In this document: positions 36,056 through 43,602 of the stretch, piece by piece | How the letters are laid out: every line of letters starts with the position of its first letter | How positions within the stretch are numbered: position 1 is the stretch's first letter | NCBI RefSeq assembly: GCF_016902295.1 | Contig: NZ_JACJLQ010000007.1 | Coordinates: 45,351-109,350 of the forward strand | Origin: Bacteroides caecigallinarum | Lineage (GTDB): Bacteria; Bacteroidota; Bacteroidia; Bacteroidales; Bacteroidaceae | Direction: 5' to 3' | DNA length: 64,000 bases | The notes under the pieces: model-generated | Databases searched by the model: none | What the model was told of the DNA's origin: nothing | Seen by the model: only the letters and a program-made list of their open reading frames with translations | Program-made: the position numbers and the translations under genes

Positions 36056-37330
36056 TTTTCCCATTATAATCGTAAATACTGTTCCGTAACCGACTTTTGA
36101 TTCTACGTTTATTAATCCGTCGTGCAGGGTAATTATCTGCTTGCAGAGACTCAAGCCTATACCTGAACCGTTTGGCTTAGTGGTAAAAAACGGAACGAAG
36201 ATTCTTTCCTTTACTTCAGGCATAATGCCCTCTCCGTTGTCGGATATGGTGAATTTTATAGAATCATTCTTATAGTTAACCGCGGAAACTTCTATTTGAG
36301 GTCCTGCGGTTTTTTTGCATGCTTCTATGGCATTCTTTATTATGTTCAGAAAAACCTGTTCCAACTGTGCCTTGTCGGCTGATAGAGTCATATCATTGTC
36401 TTCAATACTAAAATGTATATAGTCTGTGGCAGTGAGTCCTTCGATATCCTTCAAAAAGTCATAAACTCTGATTTCGCTTTTTACGGGTGCTGATATTCGT
36501 GTAAGTTTCCTGTAGTTGTCCACAAACTCCATCAGTCCCTTGCAGCGACGGTTTATTATTCCCAGTCCCTGCGATATGTTTCTTTGGGCATTTTCGTTTA
36601 TAGGAAATTCCGTACTTCTTTCTTTCAGAGTGTCCGACAATGAAATGATAGGGGTGATGGAATTCATAATCTCATGAGTCAGTACCCTGATTAGTTTTTG
36701 CCATGCTTCCATCTCATTCTTTTCCAATGCGGAATGGATATTGTTCATGCTTATTATGAATTGTTCTTTGCCATGAACAGTAATCTGTGTATATGATACA
36801 GATAAATCGAGGGTTGATTCCTGCTTCTTTCTGTGTACTATCTTTTCCTTATTGTTCAGTGCATTCTGAATATCTTCCGGCAGTTTGAATACCTCCGGTC
36901 CTAAGATACTTTTGGCGGACTTGTTCATCCATATAATCCTTCCATCCTTGTATGTTGATATTACGGCAGTATCTACACTGTTCATCAGATTCTTGTAGTA
37001 TTGGTATTTTGTCTCATCTTCCATTGCGGAGTTTTTCAGATCCTTTATGATGTATGTGAGATTTTCTGCCAGTTCGGATATTTCCCTGTCCTTGAATGGA
37101 GGAGTTATTATACTGCTTGTATCTTTCGATTTCAGACACTCTATTGCTTTCTTTATCATTTTTGTCTGTCTGTTCTGCAGCCGGTATATGTTTATTATTA
37201 CGAGCAGGCATAGAACAGAACAAAGCAGACAGGAAAAAACGAGTTTAGTATGCATACAGTAAACCGTTCCTGCCATACACAGAAACAGCGCGACCGTATT
37301 TGTCAATATGTAGATATTGAATCTTCCCAT
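36050..37330 (-). CDS. Sensor histidine kinase (NtrB/NtrY-like), likely intramembrane-sensing
   Basis: A 426-residue kinase. Two N-terminal transmembrane helices (about 8-27 and 30-50) are separated by only a few residues, so there is essentially no periplasmic sensor domain. A linker, a PAS-like domain (about 105-200, DTAVISTYKDGRIIWMN), HisKA with LTHEIMNSITP (His near 217) and an HATPase (IKNAIEACKK, DNGEGIMPE, GSGIGLSLCKQ) follow. The response regulator gene ends 10 bp upstream, and the pair is divergent from the tolC-like gene. Such kinases often sense the state of a partner transporter in the membrane; here the candidate partners are the downstream FtsX permeases. Confidence 0.93.
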   Translation of the reverse strand: MGRFNIYILTNTVALFLCMAGTVYCMHTKLVFSCLLCSVLCLLVIINIYRLQNRQTKMIKKAIECLKSKDTSSIITPPFKDREISELAENLTYIIKDLKNSAMEDETKYQYYKNLMNSVDTAVISTYKDGRIIWMNKSAKSILGPEVFKLPEDIQNALNNKEKIVHRKKQESTLDLSVSYTQITVHGKEQFIISMNNIHSALEKNEMEAWQKLIRVLTHEIMNSITPIISLSDTLKERSTEFPINENAQRNISQGLGIINRRCKGLMEFVDNYRKLTRISAPVKSEIRVYDFLKDIEGLTATDYIHFSIEDNDMTLSADKAQLEQVFLNIIKNAIEACKKTAGPQIEVSAVNYKNDSIKFTISDNGEGIMPEVKERIFVPFFTTKPNGSGIGLSLCKQIITLHDGLINVESKVGYGTVFTIIMGKS

Positions 37331-37340
37331 ACCTGATGAA

Positions 37341-38708
37341 TTAGAGTTGTAGTTTGTCTATTTTTCTGTAAAGTGCGAATCTGCTTATACCTAAAAGCTC
37401 GGCAGCCATAGTGTAATTCCCGTTCGTTACCTTTATGGCTTTTTCTATCGCCTTTCTTTCTAACGTTTCAAGGTTCAGTTCCTCGTCCGGCAGGCTTTTC
37501 TGTCCTTTCGTGCTTTGTGCGAAAATAAAGTCGTCGGTACGCAGCGAACTGTTGTCGCTCAATATCACAGCCCTTTCTATTACGTGCTGAAGTTCTCTCA
37601 CATTTCCTGGCCATGAATATTTCATGAGTTTGTTTTTTGCGTCCCTGTTGATGCTTGAGATTTCTTTCTTGTACTTCCTGTTGTAAATCTTCAGGAAATG
37701 TTCTGCCAGCAGGATTATATCGTTTCCTCTTTCCCTGAGTGGCGGAATGTGAAGCTCTATGGTATTTATGCGGTAGAGGAGATCCTGGCGGAACTTCCCT
37801 TCGTCTATCATGGATTGAAGATTTGAGTTGGTGGCAGATATCAGACGTATGTCTATCGGTGTGTGTTCCACTCCTCCAAGTCTTGTAATATACCTTTTCT
37901 CTAATGCTGTGAGCAGTTTTGCCTGCATTGGCAATGACAGGTTTCCTATCTCGTCAAGAAACAGCGTACCTCCCGATGCCATCTCCATTCTTCCCGGTTT
38001 TGACTTTCTTGCGTCTGTAAACGCGCCTTTTTCATATCCGAAAAGCTCACTCTCGAACAACTGTTCGGGTATGCTCCCAAGGTCTATGGTGATAAAGCTT
38101 TCTCCTGCACGTGGCGAAAGACTCTTCACCATACGCGCCACCATGTCCTTACCTGTACCGTTCTCGCCTAATATCAAGATGTTGGCATCCGTCTCAGACA
38201 GTCTGTATATTGTGTCCTTTAGCTTTCTTACTGCCGGAGATTCTCCTATGAAATCCGATATCGGCGATTCGTTCCCCATAGCCGAAACCTGTTCGCGCAG
38301 TCTGTTGATTTCCTTATTTGATTTGCTTAGTTTGATTGCAGACGACAGTGTGGCAAGCAGTTTCTCCTTTTCCCACGGTTTTGAGATGAAGTCGGTTGCA
38401 CCAGCCTTTATAGCCCTTACAGCCTTTTCTGTGTCGGCGTATGCTGTCATGAATACCACTACAGCCTTAGGGTCAATACTCAATATTTGTTCCAGATATT
38501 CAAACCCCTCATTACCGCTTATTGCGTCGCGGCAGAAATTCATATCCAGAAGTATCACGTCCGGACTGAAAGTTTCCATGAAGTGCTTTATCCTCGAGGG
38601 CTGGGTAGTCACTTTGATTTTTTCCATATATGGTTCCAGCAGTAGGTTTAATGCAAACAGCACATCTTCATTGTCGTCTATAATAAGTATTTTTCCTTTG
38701 TCTTCCAT
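37341..38708 (-). CDS. Sigma-54-dependent NtrC-family response regulator
   Basis: A 455-residue activator from MEDKGKILIIDDN; a longer frame to 38852 runs through the intergenic promoters and is rejected. Receiver domain with phospho-Asp55 in VILLDMNF, then an AAA+ sigma-54 activation domain: Walker A GENGTGKD, the sigma-54 contact loop GAFTDA (usual form GAFTGA), Walker B GGTLFLDEIG, RLISATN and the R-finger region FRQDLLYRIN. A Fis-type HTH (about 425-455, MAAELLGISRFALYRKI) binds DNA. Four nearby control regions carry paired GTGCG-N4-CGCAC palindromes upstream of -24/-12 elements, so this protein is the obvious activator. Confidence 0.96.
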   Translation of the reverse strand: MEDKGKILIIDDNEDVLFALNLLLEPYMEKIKVTTQPSRIKHFMETFSPDVILLDMNFCRDAISGNEGFEYLEQILSIDPKAVVVFMTAYADTEKAVRAIKAGATDFISKPWEKEKLLATLSSAIKLSKSNKEINRLREQVSAMGNESPISDFIGESPAVRKLKDTIYRLSETDANILILGENGTGKDMVARMVKSLSPRAGESFITIDLGSIPEQLFESELFGYEKGAFTDARKSKPGRMEMASGGTLFLDEIGNLSLPMQAKLLTALEKRYITRLGGVEHTPIDIRLISATNSNLQSMIDEGKFRQDLLYRINTIELHIPPLRERGNDIILLAEHFLKIYNRKYKKEISSINRDAKNKLMKYSWPGNVRELQHVIERAVILSDNSSLRTDDFIFAQSTKGQKSLPDEELNLETLERKAIEKAIKVTNGNYTMAAELLGISRFALYRKIDKLQL

Positions 38709-38755
38709 GTTGCACAAGTTTTTGCAAATATAATACTTTAAACGATGTGTTGTAT

Positions 38756-38790
38756 GTGCGTTATCGCACGCTTTTTGTGCGCATACGCAC
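38756..38790 (+). promoter_or_regulatory. Paired activator palindromes upstream of the tolC-like gene
   Basis: Two perfect sites: GTGCG-TTAT-CGCAC (38756-38769) and GTGCG-CATA-CGCAC (38777-38790), starts 21 bp apart, i.e. two helical turns. They lie 48 bp from the regulator's own start codon, so autoregulation is possible. Confidence 0.85.
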
Positions 38791-38846
38791 GATATAGCAA
38801 ATGATTTGTTTCTTCTAAATATCTGAAAGATAATGATATAGCATAA

Positions 38847-38862
38847 TGGCATAGTTTTTGAT
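38847..38862 (+). promoter_or_regulatory. Sigma-54-type promoter of the tolC-like gene
   Basis: TGGCAT-N5-TTGAT (38847-38862): -24 and -12 elements with correct spacing. The -24 begins exactly 70 bp after the start of the second palindrome. Confidence 0.8.
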
Positions 38863-38896
38863 TTTAAATGTCGTATAAATTATTGTTTTAGGTGTT

Positions 38897-40372
38897 ATGA
38901 CACGAATAAAAATATTTCTGATTATTGTTTTGTCTGTTTGTATTTCATGCATTGCTTATGCGGATGATACAAACAGGAGACTTACGCTCACTCTTGAGGA
39001 TGCCATATCGCTGGCACACGATAATTCGCCGGAGGTGCAGGCAGCAAGGCATACATACCGTGCAGCCTATTGGAATTACCGTTCTTTCCGCGCCAACTAT
39101 CTGCCGTCAGTCAGTCTGATTTCCAATCCATACCTTAACCGGCAGATTAACAAGATTACCCAGCCGGACGGAACTGAACAGTTCATCCGTCAGAATAAGT
39201 TGAGTACCGACCTTGGATTGCAGATTAGCCAGAATGTATCTTTCACTGGTGGTAACTTTTTCGTACAGACCTCTACACAGAGGATTGACGAGTTCGGAAG
39301 CAATGGCAGGGCATATAACACCCAACCGATTTCTGTTGGTTACAGCCAGTCGCTCTTCGGATATAACTATCTGAAATGGGACAAGCGTATCGAGCCGGTA
39401 AGATACCGTGAGGCATGCAAGACTTATGCGGAGACCATGGAACTTATCGCATCAAGAACCTCTCAGCTTTTCTATGCCCTTGCCTCGGCACAGACCAATC
39501 TTAATATTGCACGTTCCAACTATGCTTCTGCCGATACATTGTACAGATATGCGCGCGGAAGATATAACATAGGCAGTATCACCGAAAATGAGATGCTCCA
39601 ACTGGAAGTGAACAAACTGAATGAGGAAACAAACATGATGAATGCCGGAATAGAGGTTGAAGATGCCATGCTTACTCTGCGTTCTTTTCTCGGAATAAAT
39701 GATGATGCGGAGATAGAAGTAATTCCTGCAGACAGCATATACTATTTTGATGTACCGCTTGATGAGGCTCTCAGACAGGCATACGAAAACAGTCCGGATA
39801 TCGACCTGTATAAAAGGCAGAAACTCGAAAGCCGCAGTCAGCTGGCATCAGCTAAGGCGTCAAGAGGCTTGAAGGCCGATCTGTATCTGCAGTTCGGTCT
39901 GTCGCAGACGGCAGATATTTTTAAGGATTCGTACAGCAATCCGCTCGACCAGCAGTATGTGAGTCTTTCCATAGCAATACCGATACTGGATTGGGGACGA
40001 GGAAAGGGAAAAGTGAAAGTGGCAAAATCGAATGTGGAACTGGTAGAGACACAGGTGGCCCAGGCCATGACAGACTTCGAACTGAATGTCAGGAAAATGG
40101 TACGCCAGTTCAATCTTCAGTCGCAGCAGGTAAGTGTCGCACGAAAAACGGAACGCACTGCCACGAAGCGTTACGAAGTGGCTCTCAAACTTTATCTTAT
40201 GGGTAAATCATCTATACTGGATTTAAATGCGGCGACAACAGAAAAAGACTCTGCACTCCGGAACTACATATCAGCCATGCAGACATACTGGACTCTATAT
40301 TACGGGCTGCGCAGTATAACACAGTATGATTTTATGAATAAATGTCCGATATGGCATAATCTTGAATTCTGA
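38897..40372 (+). CDS. TolC-family outer-membrane efflux protein
   Basis: A 491-residue outer-membrane factor with a signal peptide (ending CIAYADD). Two repeats of long heptad-rich helices flank short beta segments: LTLEDAISLAHDNSPEVQAARH (residues about 33-54, first repeat) and LDEALRQAYENSPDIDLYK (second repeat, about 295), the typical OEP layout that trimerises into a periplasm-spanning tunnel. It starts 34 bp after the sigma-54-type promoter and is followed after 21 bp by the HlyD-type adaptor gene. With the FtsX permeases and ATPase downstream it would form a MacAB-TolC-like exporter. Confidence 0.94.
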   Translation: MTRIKIFLIIVLSVCISCIAYADDTNRRLTLTLEDAISLAHDNSPEVQAARHTYRAAYWNYRSFRANYLPSVSLISNPYLNRQINKITQPDGTEQFIRQNKLSTDLGLQISQNVSFTGGNFFVQTSTQRIDEFGSNGRAYNTQPISVGYSQSLFGYNYLKWDKRIEPVRYREACKTYAETMELIASRTSQLFYALASAQTNLNIARSNYASADTLYRYARGRYNIGSITENEMLQLEVNKLNEETNMMNAGIEVEDAMLTLRSFLGINDDAEIEVIPADSIYYFDVPLDEALRQAYENSPDIDLYKRQKLESRSQLASAKASRGLKADLYLQFGLSQTADIFKDSYSNPLDQQYVSLSIAIPILDWGRGKGKVKVAKSNVELVETQVAQAMTDFELNVRKMVRQFNLQSQQVSVARKTERTATKRYEVALKLYLMGKSSILDLNAATTEKDSALRNYISAMQTYWTLYYGLRSITQYDFMNKCPIWHNLEF

Positions 40373-40393
40373 CGATAAAAAAACATTACACTT

Positions 40394-41641
40394 ATGGATA
40401 TAAAATTAAAGAAGAAACCCTGGTACATACGCTACAAGTACAGGATAGCAGGCGGGGCAGTAATCCTTGCCGGGATAGTTTATGTGATAGTTCTTGCGTC
40501 CGGTCCCCGCCGGTTGCGGATAGACATCGACAAGATACAGACGTCGGAAGTCACGGACTCGGATTTCATGGAGTACGTTGACGTAGAAGGTATAGTACAG
40601 CCCATTATGACCATTATGGTGAATGCACGCGAAGCCGGGAATGTGAACAGCATCGTAGCCGAAGATGGAAGACTGATGAAGAAAGGAGATACGATATTGA
40701 CACTCTCCAATCCGAATCTGATGAGAGATATCGACGACCAGCGTGATGATTGGGAAAAGCAGATGATAACATATCGCGAGAAAGAGCTTGAGATGGAGCA
40801 GAAAACTCTAGTCCTGAAGCAACAGACACTTGAAGCCGAATACGAACTGAATAAAATCAGGAAGAGTTTTGCCCTCGAAAAAGAAGAATACGAAATGGGA
40901 ATACGCAGTAAGGCACAGCTTGAAGTGTCGCGCGATGAGTATGAGTATAAGACAGAGTCCACACGCCTGAAGTTGCGCAGTCTTCGCAGCGATTCTGCCA
41001 TGACTGTTATCCGAAAAGAACTTCTGAAGAATGACCACGACAGGGAACAGAAGAAACTCCAGCGCAGCCTTGAAAGAATGAATGACCTGGTAGTGCGGGC
41101 ACCGGTGGACGGGCAGTTGAGTTTTGTGAAAGTAACTCTCGGTCAGCAGGTAGGAGCGGGTGAGAACATTGCCGAAGTAAAAGTCCTTGACCAGTTTAAA
41201 GTGCACACTTCGTTAAGCGAGTATTATATCGACAGGATAACAACCGGACTACCGGCAACAGTTTCTAATCAGGGAGAGAAATATCCTTTGAAAGTCACCA
41301 AGGTTGTTCCGGAAGTTAAGGACCGTATGTTCGATGTCGATCTGGTCTTTACAGGAGATATGCCGGACAATGTCCGTCTGGGGAAAAGCTTCAGAGTGCA
41401 GATAGAGTTGGGACAGCCGGAACAGGCAATTGTTATTTCGCGCGGTAACTTCTACCAGCATACAGGCGGCAGGTGGATATATAAGCTCAGTGAAGACAAG
41501 ACACGGGCATATAAAGTGCCAATAACAATTGGCCGTCAGAATCCGCGTCAATATGAAATTACCGAAGGTTTGCAGCCCGGTGATTGTGTGATTACGTCAG
41601 GATATGATAACTTTGGCGATGCGGAGGAATTGGTGTTTTAG
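40394..41641 (+). CDS. HlyD/MacA-type periplasmic adaptor
   Basis: A 415-residue membrane-fusion protein: one N-terminal transmembrane helix (about 15-37, AGGAVILAGIVYVIVL), a lipoyl half-domain (VQPIMTIMVNAREAGNVNS), a long coiled-coil hairpin (about 105-225, rich in E/K/R/L, e.g. YREKELEMEQKTLVLKQQ), the returning lipoyl half (VVRAPVDGQLSFVKVTLGQQVGAG, about 233-256) and beta-barrel/membrane-proximal domains. Being membrane-anchored rather than a lipoprotein, it fits ABC-type (MacA) rather than RND pumps. Cotranscribed with the TolC-like gene. A strong terminator follows at 41671. Confidence 0.94.
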   Translation: MDIKLKKKPWYIRYKYRIAGGAVILAGIVYVIVLASGPRRLRIDIDKIQTSEVTDSDFMEYVDVEGIVQPIMTIMVNAREAGNVNSIVAEDGRLMKKGDTILTLSNPNLMRDIDDQRDDWEKQMITYREKELEMEQKTLVLKQQTLEAEYELNKIRKSFALEKEEYEMGIRSKAQLEVSRDEYEYKTESTRLKLRSLRSDSAMTVIRKELLKNDHDREQKKLQRSLERMNDLVVRAPVDGQLSFVKVTLGQQVGAGENIAEVKVLDQFKVHTSLSEYYIDRITTGLPATVSNQGEKYPLKVTKVVPEVKDRMFDVDLVFTGDMPDNVRLGKSFRVQIELGQPEQAIVISRGNFYQHTGGRWIYKLSEDKTRAYKVPITIGRQNPRQYEITEGLQPGDCVITSGYDNFGDAEELVF

Positions 41642-41670
41642 ACGTTTGGAAAAAATGTAGCCGACTCTGA

Positions 41671-41715
41671 AAAAACGTGGGCAAGTTTTACCTTAAATTT
41701 GCCCACGTTTTTTTT
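41671..41715 (+). terminator. Strong intrinsic terminator after the TolC/HlyD pair
   Basis: A 14-bp stem AAAAACGTGGGCAA (41671-41684) / TTGCCCACGTTTTT (41699-41712) and a T-run. The loop plus flanks closely resemble the terminator at 61873-61916. Confidence 0.9.
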
Positions 41716-41760
41716 AACAGTTTCTAACGCTTCTTTTGCTTTAATTTATCTTATATTCAT

Positions 41761-41791
41761 TTGTCGCTCCACATTCCATTGTGTATCTTTG
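41761..41791 (+). promoter_or_regulatory. Own promoter of the first inserted AAA-ATPase gene
   Basis: TTG (41761-41763), 20 bp, TATCTTTG (41784-41791), a housekeeping-type promoter 37 bp before the ATG. Confidence 0.6.
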
Positions 41792-41827
41792 TAAAACTAA
41801 GTGCTTTATACAAAAAACAGACTTTAT

Positions 41828-43381
41828 ATGAACAGATTATATCCCATAGGAATCCAGAACTTCGAGAAACTTCGTAGGGGTGGTTTTGTTTATGTCGACA
41901 AGACTGCGCTTATACATCGTCTTGTCTCTACAGGCGGATATTACTTTTTCGGTCGTCCGCGTCGTTTCGGTAAGAGTCTGATGATTTCCACTCTTGAATC
42001 TTATTTTGAGGGTAGGAAAGATTTGTTTGAAGGTCTTGCCATAGAAGGATTGGAGAAAGAGTGGAATGTTCATCCGGTGTTTCACATGGATTTGAACAGC
42101 CGCAATTATAAGGATGTTGATGCGCTTTATGGCATATTCAATCAGCATCTTGAAAAATGGGAAGAAGTTTATGGCGATGAGAAGAAGGACCGTGCTCCTG
42201 AAGAGCGTTTTGCATATTTGATAGAAAAGGCTGCAAAACAGACTGGTCGCGGTGTAGTAATCCTGATTGATGAGTACGACAAACCTTTAATCCAGTCGTT
42301 GGACAATGAGGAACTTCAGTCCGAGTACCGGAGTATCCTGAAATCCTTTTACGGTAATCTGAAATCATGTGACAAGTATATCCGCTTTGCCCTTCTTACG
42401 GGAGTGACCAGGTTCAGCAGGGTAAGCATTTTCAGTGATTTGAATAATCTGAATGACATCACCATGGATCCTGACTTTGCGTCTTTGTGCGGTATAAGCG
42501 AAAAAGAACTTGTAGAATTTTTTGATGAAGATGTCAGAGTTCTTGCCGAAAAGCAGAACATGAGTTGTTCTGATACATACGCAATGTTAAAGAGGAAATA
42601 CGACGGTTATCATTTTGTCCAGAATACAGAGGGAATGTATAATCCGTTCAGTGTCCTGAATACTTTTTTCAGAATGATGCCTGAAAATTATTGGTTCTCC
42701 ACCGGTACCCCGACCATACTCGTAAAACTCCTTCAGAAGAACAATTACCTTCTGAGTGACCTGACAGGCAATGCGGAAGCAACAGCAGATGAGCTTACCG
42801 GGCTTGAGACAATAAACACCAATCCTATTCCTTTGTTTTTCCAGAGCGGATATCTGACGATAAAGGAGTATGATGAACGTTTTAAGAATTATATACTTGG
42901 TTTTCCTAATGAGGAGGTTGAACAGGGATTCCTTAATTTCCTTATGCCCAGCTATATGAATATGCATGGCAGGAATACCAGCTTCCATATAATGAATTTC
43001 ATCAAAGAATTGGAAAAAGGAAAGATTGCCAGTTTCATGGAGCGTCTTCAAAGTCTCTTTTCAGATACTCCATACGAGTTGATCCGCGACACAGAGCTTC
43101 ATTACCAGAATGTTCTTTTCATAGTCTTCCGTCTTATGGGTTTCTTTACTCATGCCGAGTATCATACATCTCAGGGCAGGATAGACATGGTGGTGAAGAC
43201 TCCACAGTATATCTATGTAATGGAATTCAAGTTTGAAGGTAGTGCCGAGGATGCCATAGCTCAAATAGAATCCCGAAACTATGCCCTTCCTTTCATGTCT
43301 GATGACCGTAAGGTTTATAAGATAGGAGTTAATTTCAGTGCGGAAACCAGAAATATAGAGAAGTGGATAGTATCCGATTAA
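41828..43381 (+). CDS. AAA-ATPase-like / PD-(D/E)XK nuclease family protein, copy A
   Basis: A 517-residue protein from MNRLYPIGIQNFEKLR. N-terminal ATPase-like domain with FFGRPRRFGKSLM (about 40-52) and Walker B GVVILIDEYDKP (about 143-154), then FALLTGVTRFS and a C-terminal nuclease-like domain with RIDMVVKTPQYIYVMEFKF (Asp...Glu-x-Lys, near 455-473) and a following Gln (AIAQIE), i.e. a plausible PD-(D/E)XK site. It lies between the HlyD terminator and the control region of the first permease and has its own promoter. It is about 85% like copy B but in a block pattern: identical over long stretches and clearly different around residues 68-140 and 208-290. Biological role unknown; high copy number suggests a selfish or defence function. 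Confidence 0.92.
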   Translation: MNRLYPIGIQNFEKLRRGGFVYVDKTALIHRLVSTGGYYFFGRPRRFGKSLMISTLESYFEGRKDLFEGLAIEGLEKEWNVHPVFHMDLNSRNYKDVDALYGIFNQHLEKWEEVYGDEKKDRAPEERFAYLIEKAAKQTGRGVVILIDEYDKPLIQSLDNEELQSEYRSILKSFYGNLKSCDKYIRFALLTGVTRFSRVSIFSDLNNLNDITMDPDFASLCGISEKELVEFFDEDVRVLAEKQNMSCSDTYAMLKRKYDGYHFVQNTEGMYNPFSVLNTFFRMMPENYWFSTGTPTILVKLLQKNNYLLSDLTGNAEATADELTGLETINTNPIPLFFQSGYLTIKEYDERFKNYILGFPNEEVEQGFLNFLMPSYMNMHGRNTSFHIMNFIKELEKGKIASFMERLQSLFSDTPYELIRDTELHYQNVLFIVFRLMGFFTHAEYHTSQGRIDMVVKTPQYIYVMEFKFEGSAEDAIAQIESRNYALPFMSDDRKVYKIGVNFSAETRNIEKWIVSD

Positions 43382-43410
43382 GCATATAAAGAATATACTT
43401 GGTTAAAAAC

Positions 43411-43445
43411 GTGCGTATTTGCAACATGAATGTGCGGATACGCAC
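43411..43445 (+). promoter_or_regulatory. Paired activator palindromes upstream of permease 1
   Basis: Distal half-degenerate site GTGCG-TATT-TGCAA (43411-43424) and perfect proximal site GTGCG-GATA-CGCAC (43432-43445), 21 bp apart. They start 30 bp after the AAA-ATPase stop codon. Confidence 0.85.
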
Positions 43446-43501
43446 GTTGTTTTATATTGGCTGTTAAGAGTATTGCCTTGATTAATAGGAGATTATGTGT
43501 T

Positions 43502-43517
43502 TGGCATGATTTTTGAT
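43502..43517 (+). promoter_or_regulatory. Sigma-54-type promoter of permease 1
   Basis: TGGCAT-N5-TTGAT (43502-43517), 70 bp after the start of the proximal palindrome. Confidence 0.8.
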
Positions 43518-43602
43518 TATATTTACTATGAGAACATGTTATGAATTCTTGGAATACGTCAGTTTTCTACTGGTGTGTTATTTTAATTAAATGACTTTGG
43601 AT

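Noticed and set aside
37828..38733. Plus-strand 301-codon open frame opposite the response regulator
   Set aside because: Ser/Phe-rich shadow frame antisense to an unambiguous NtrC-family gene.
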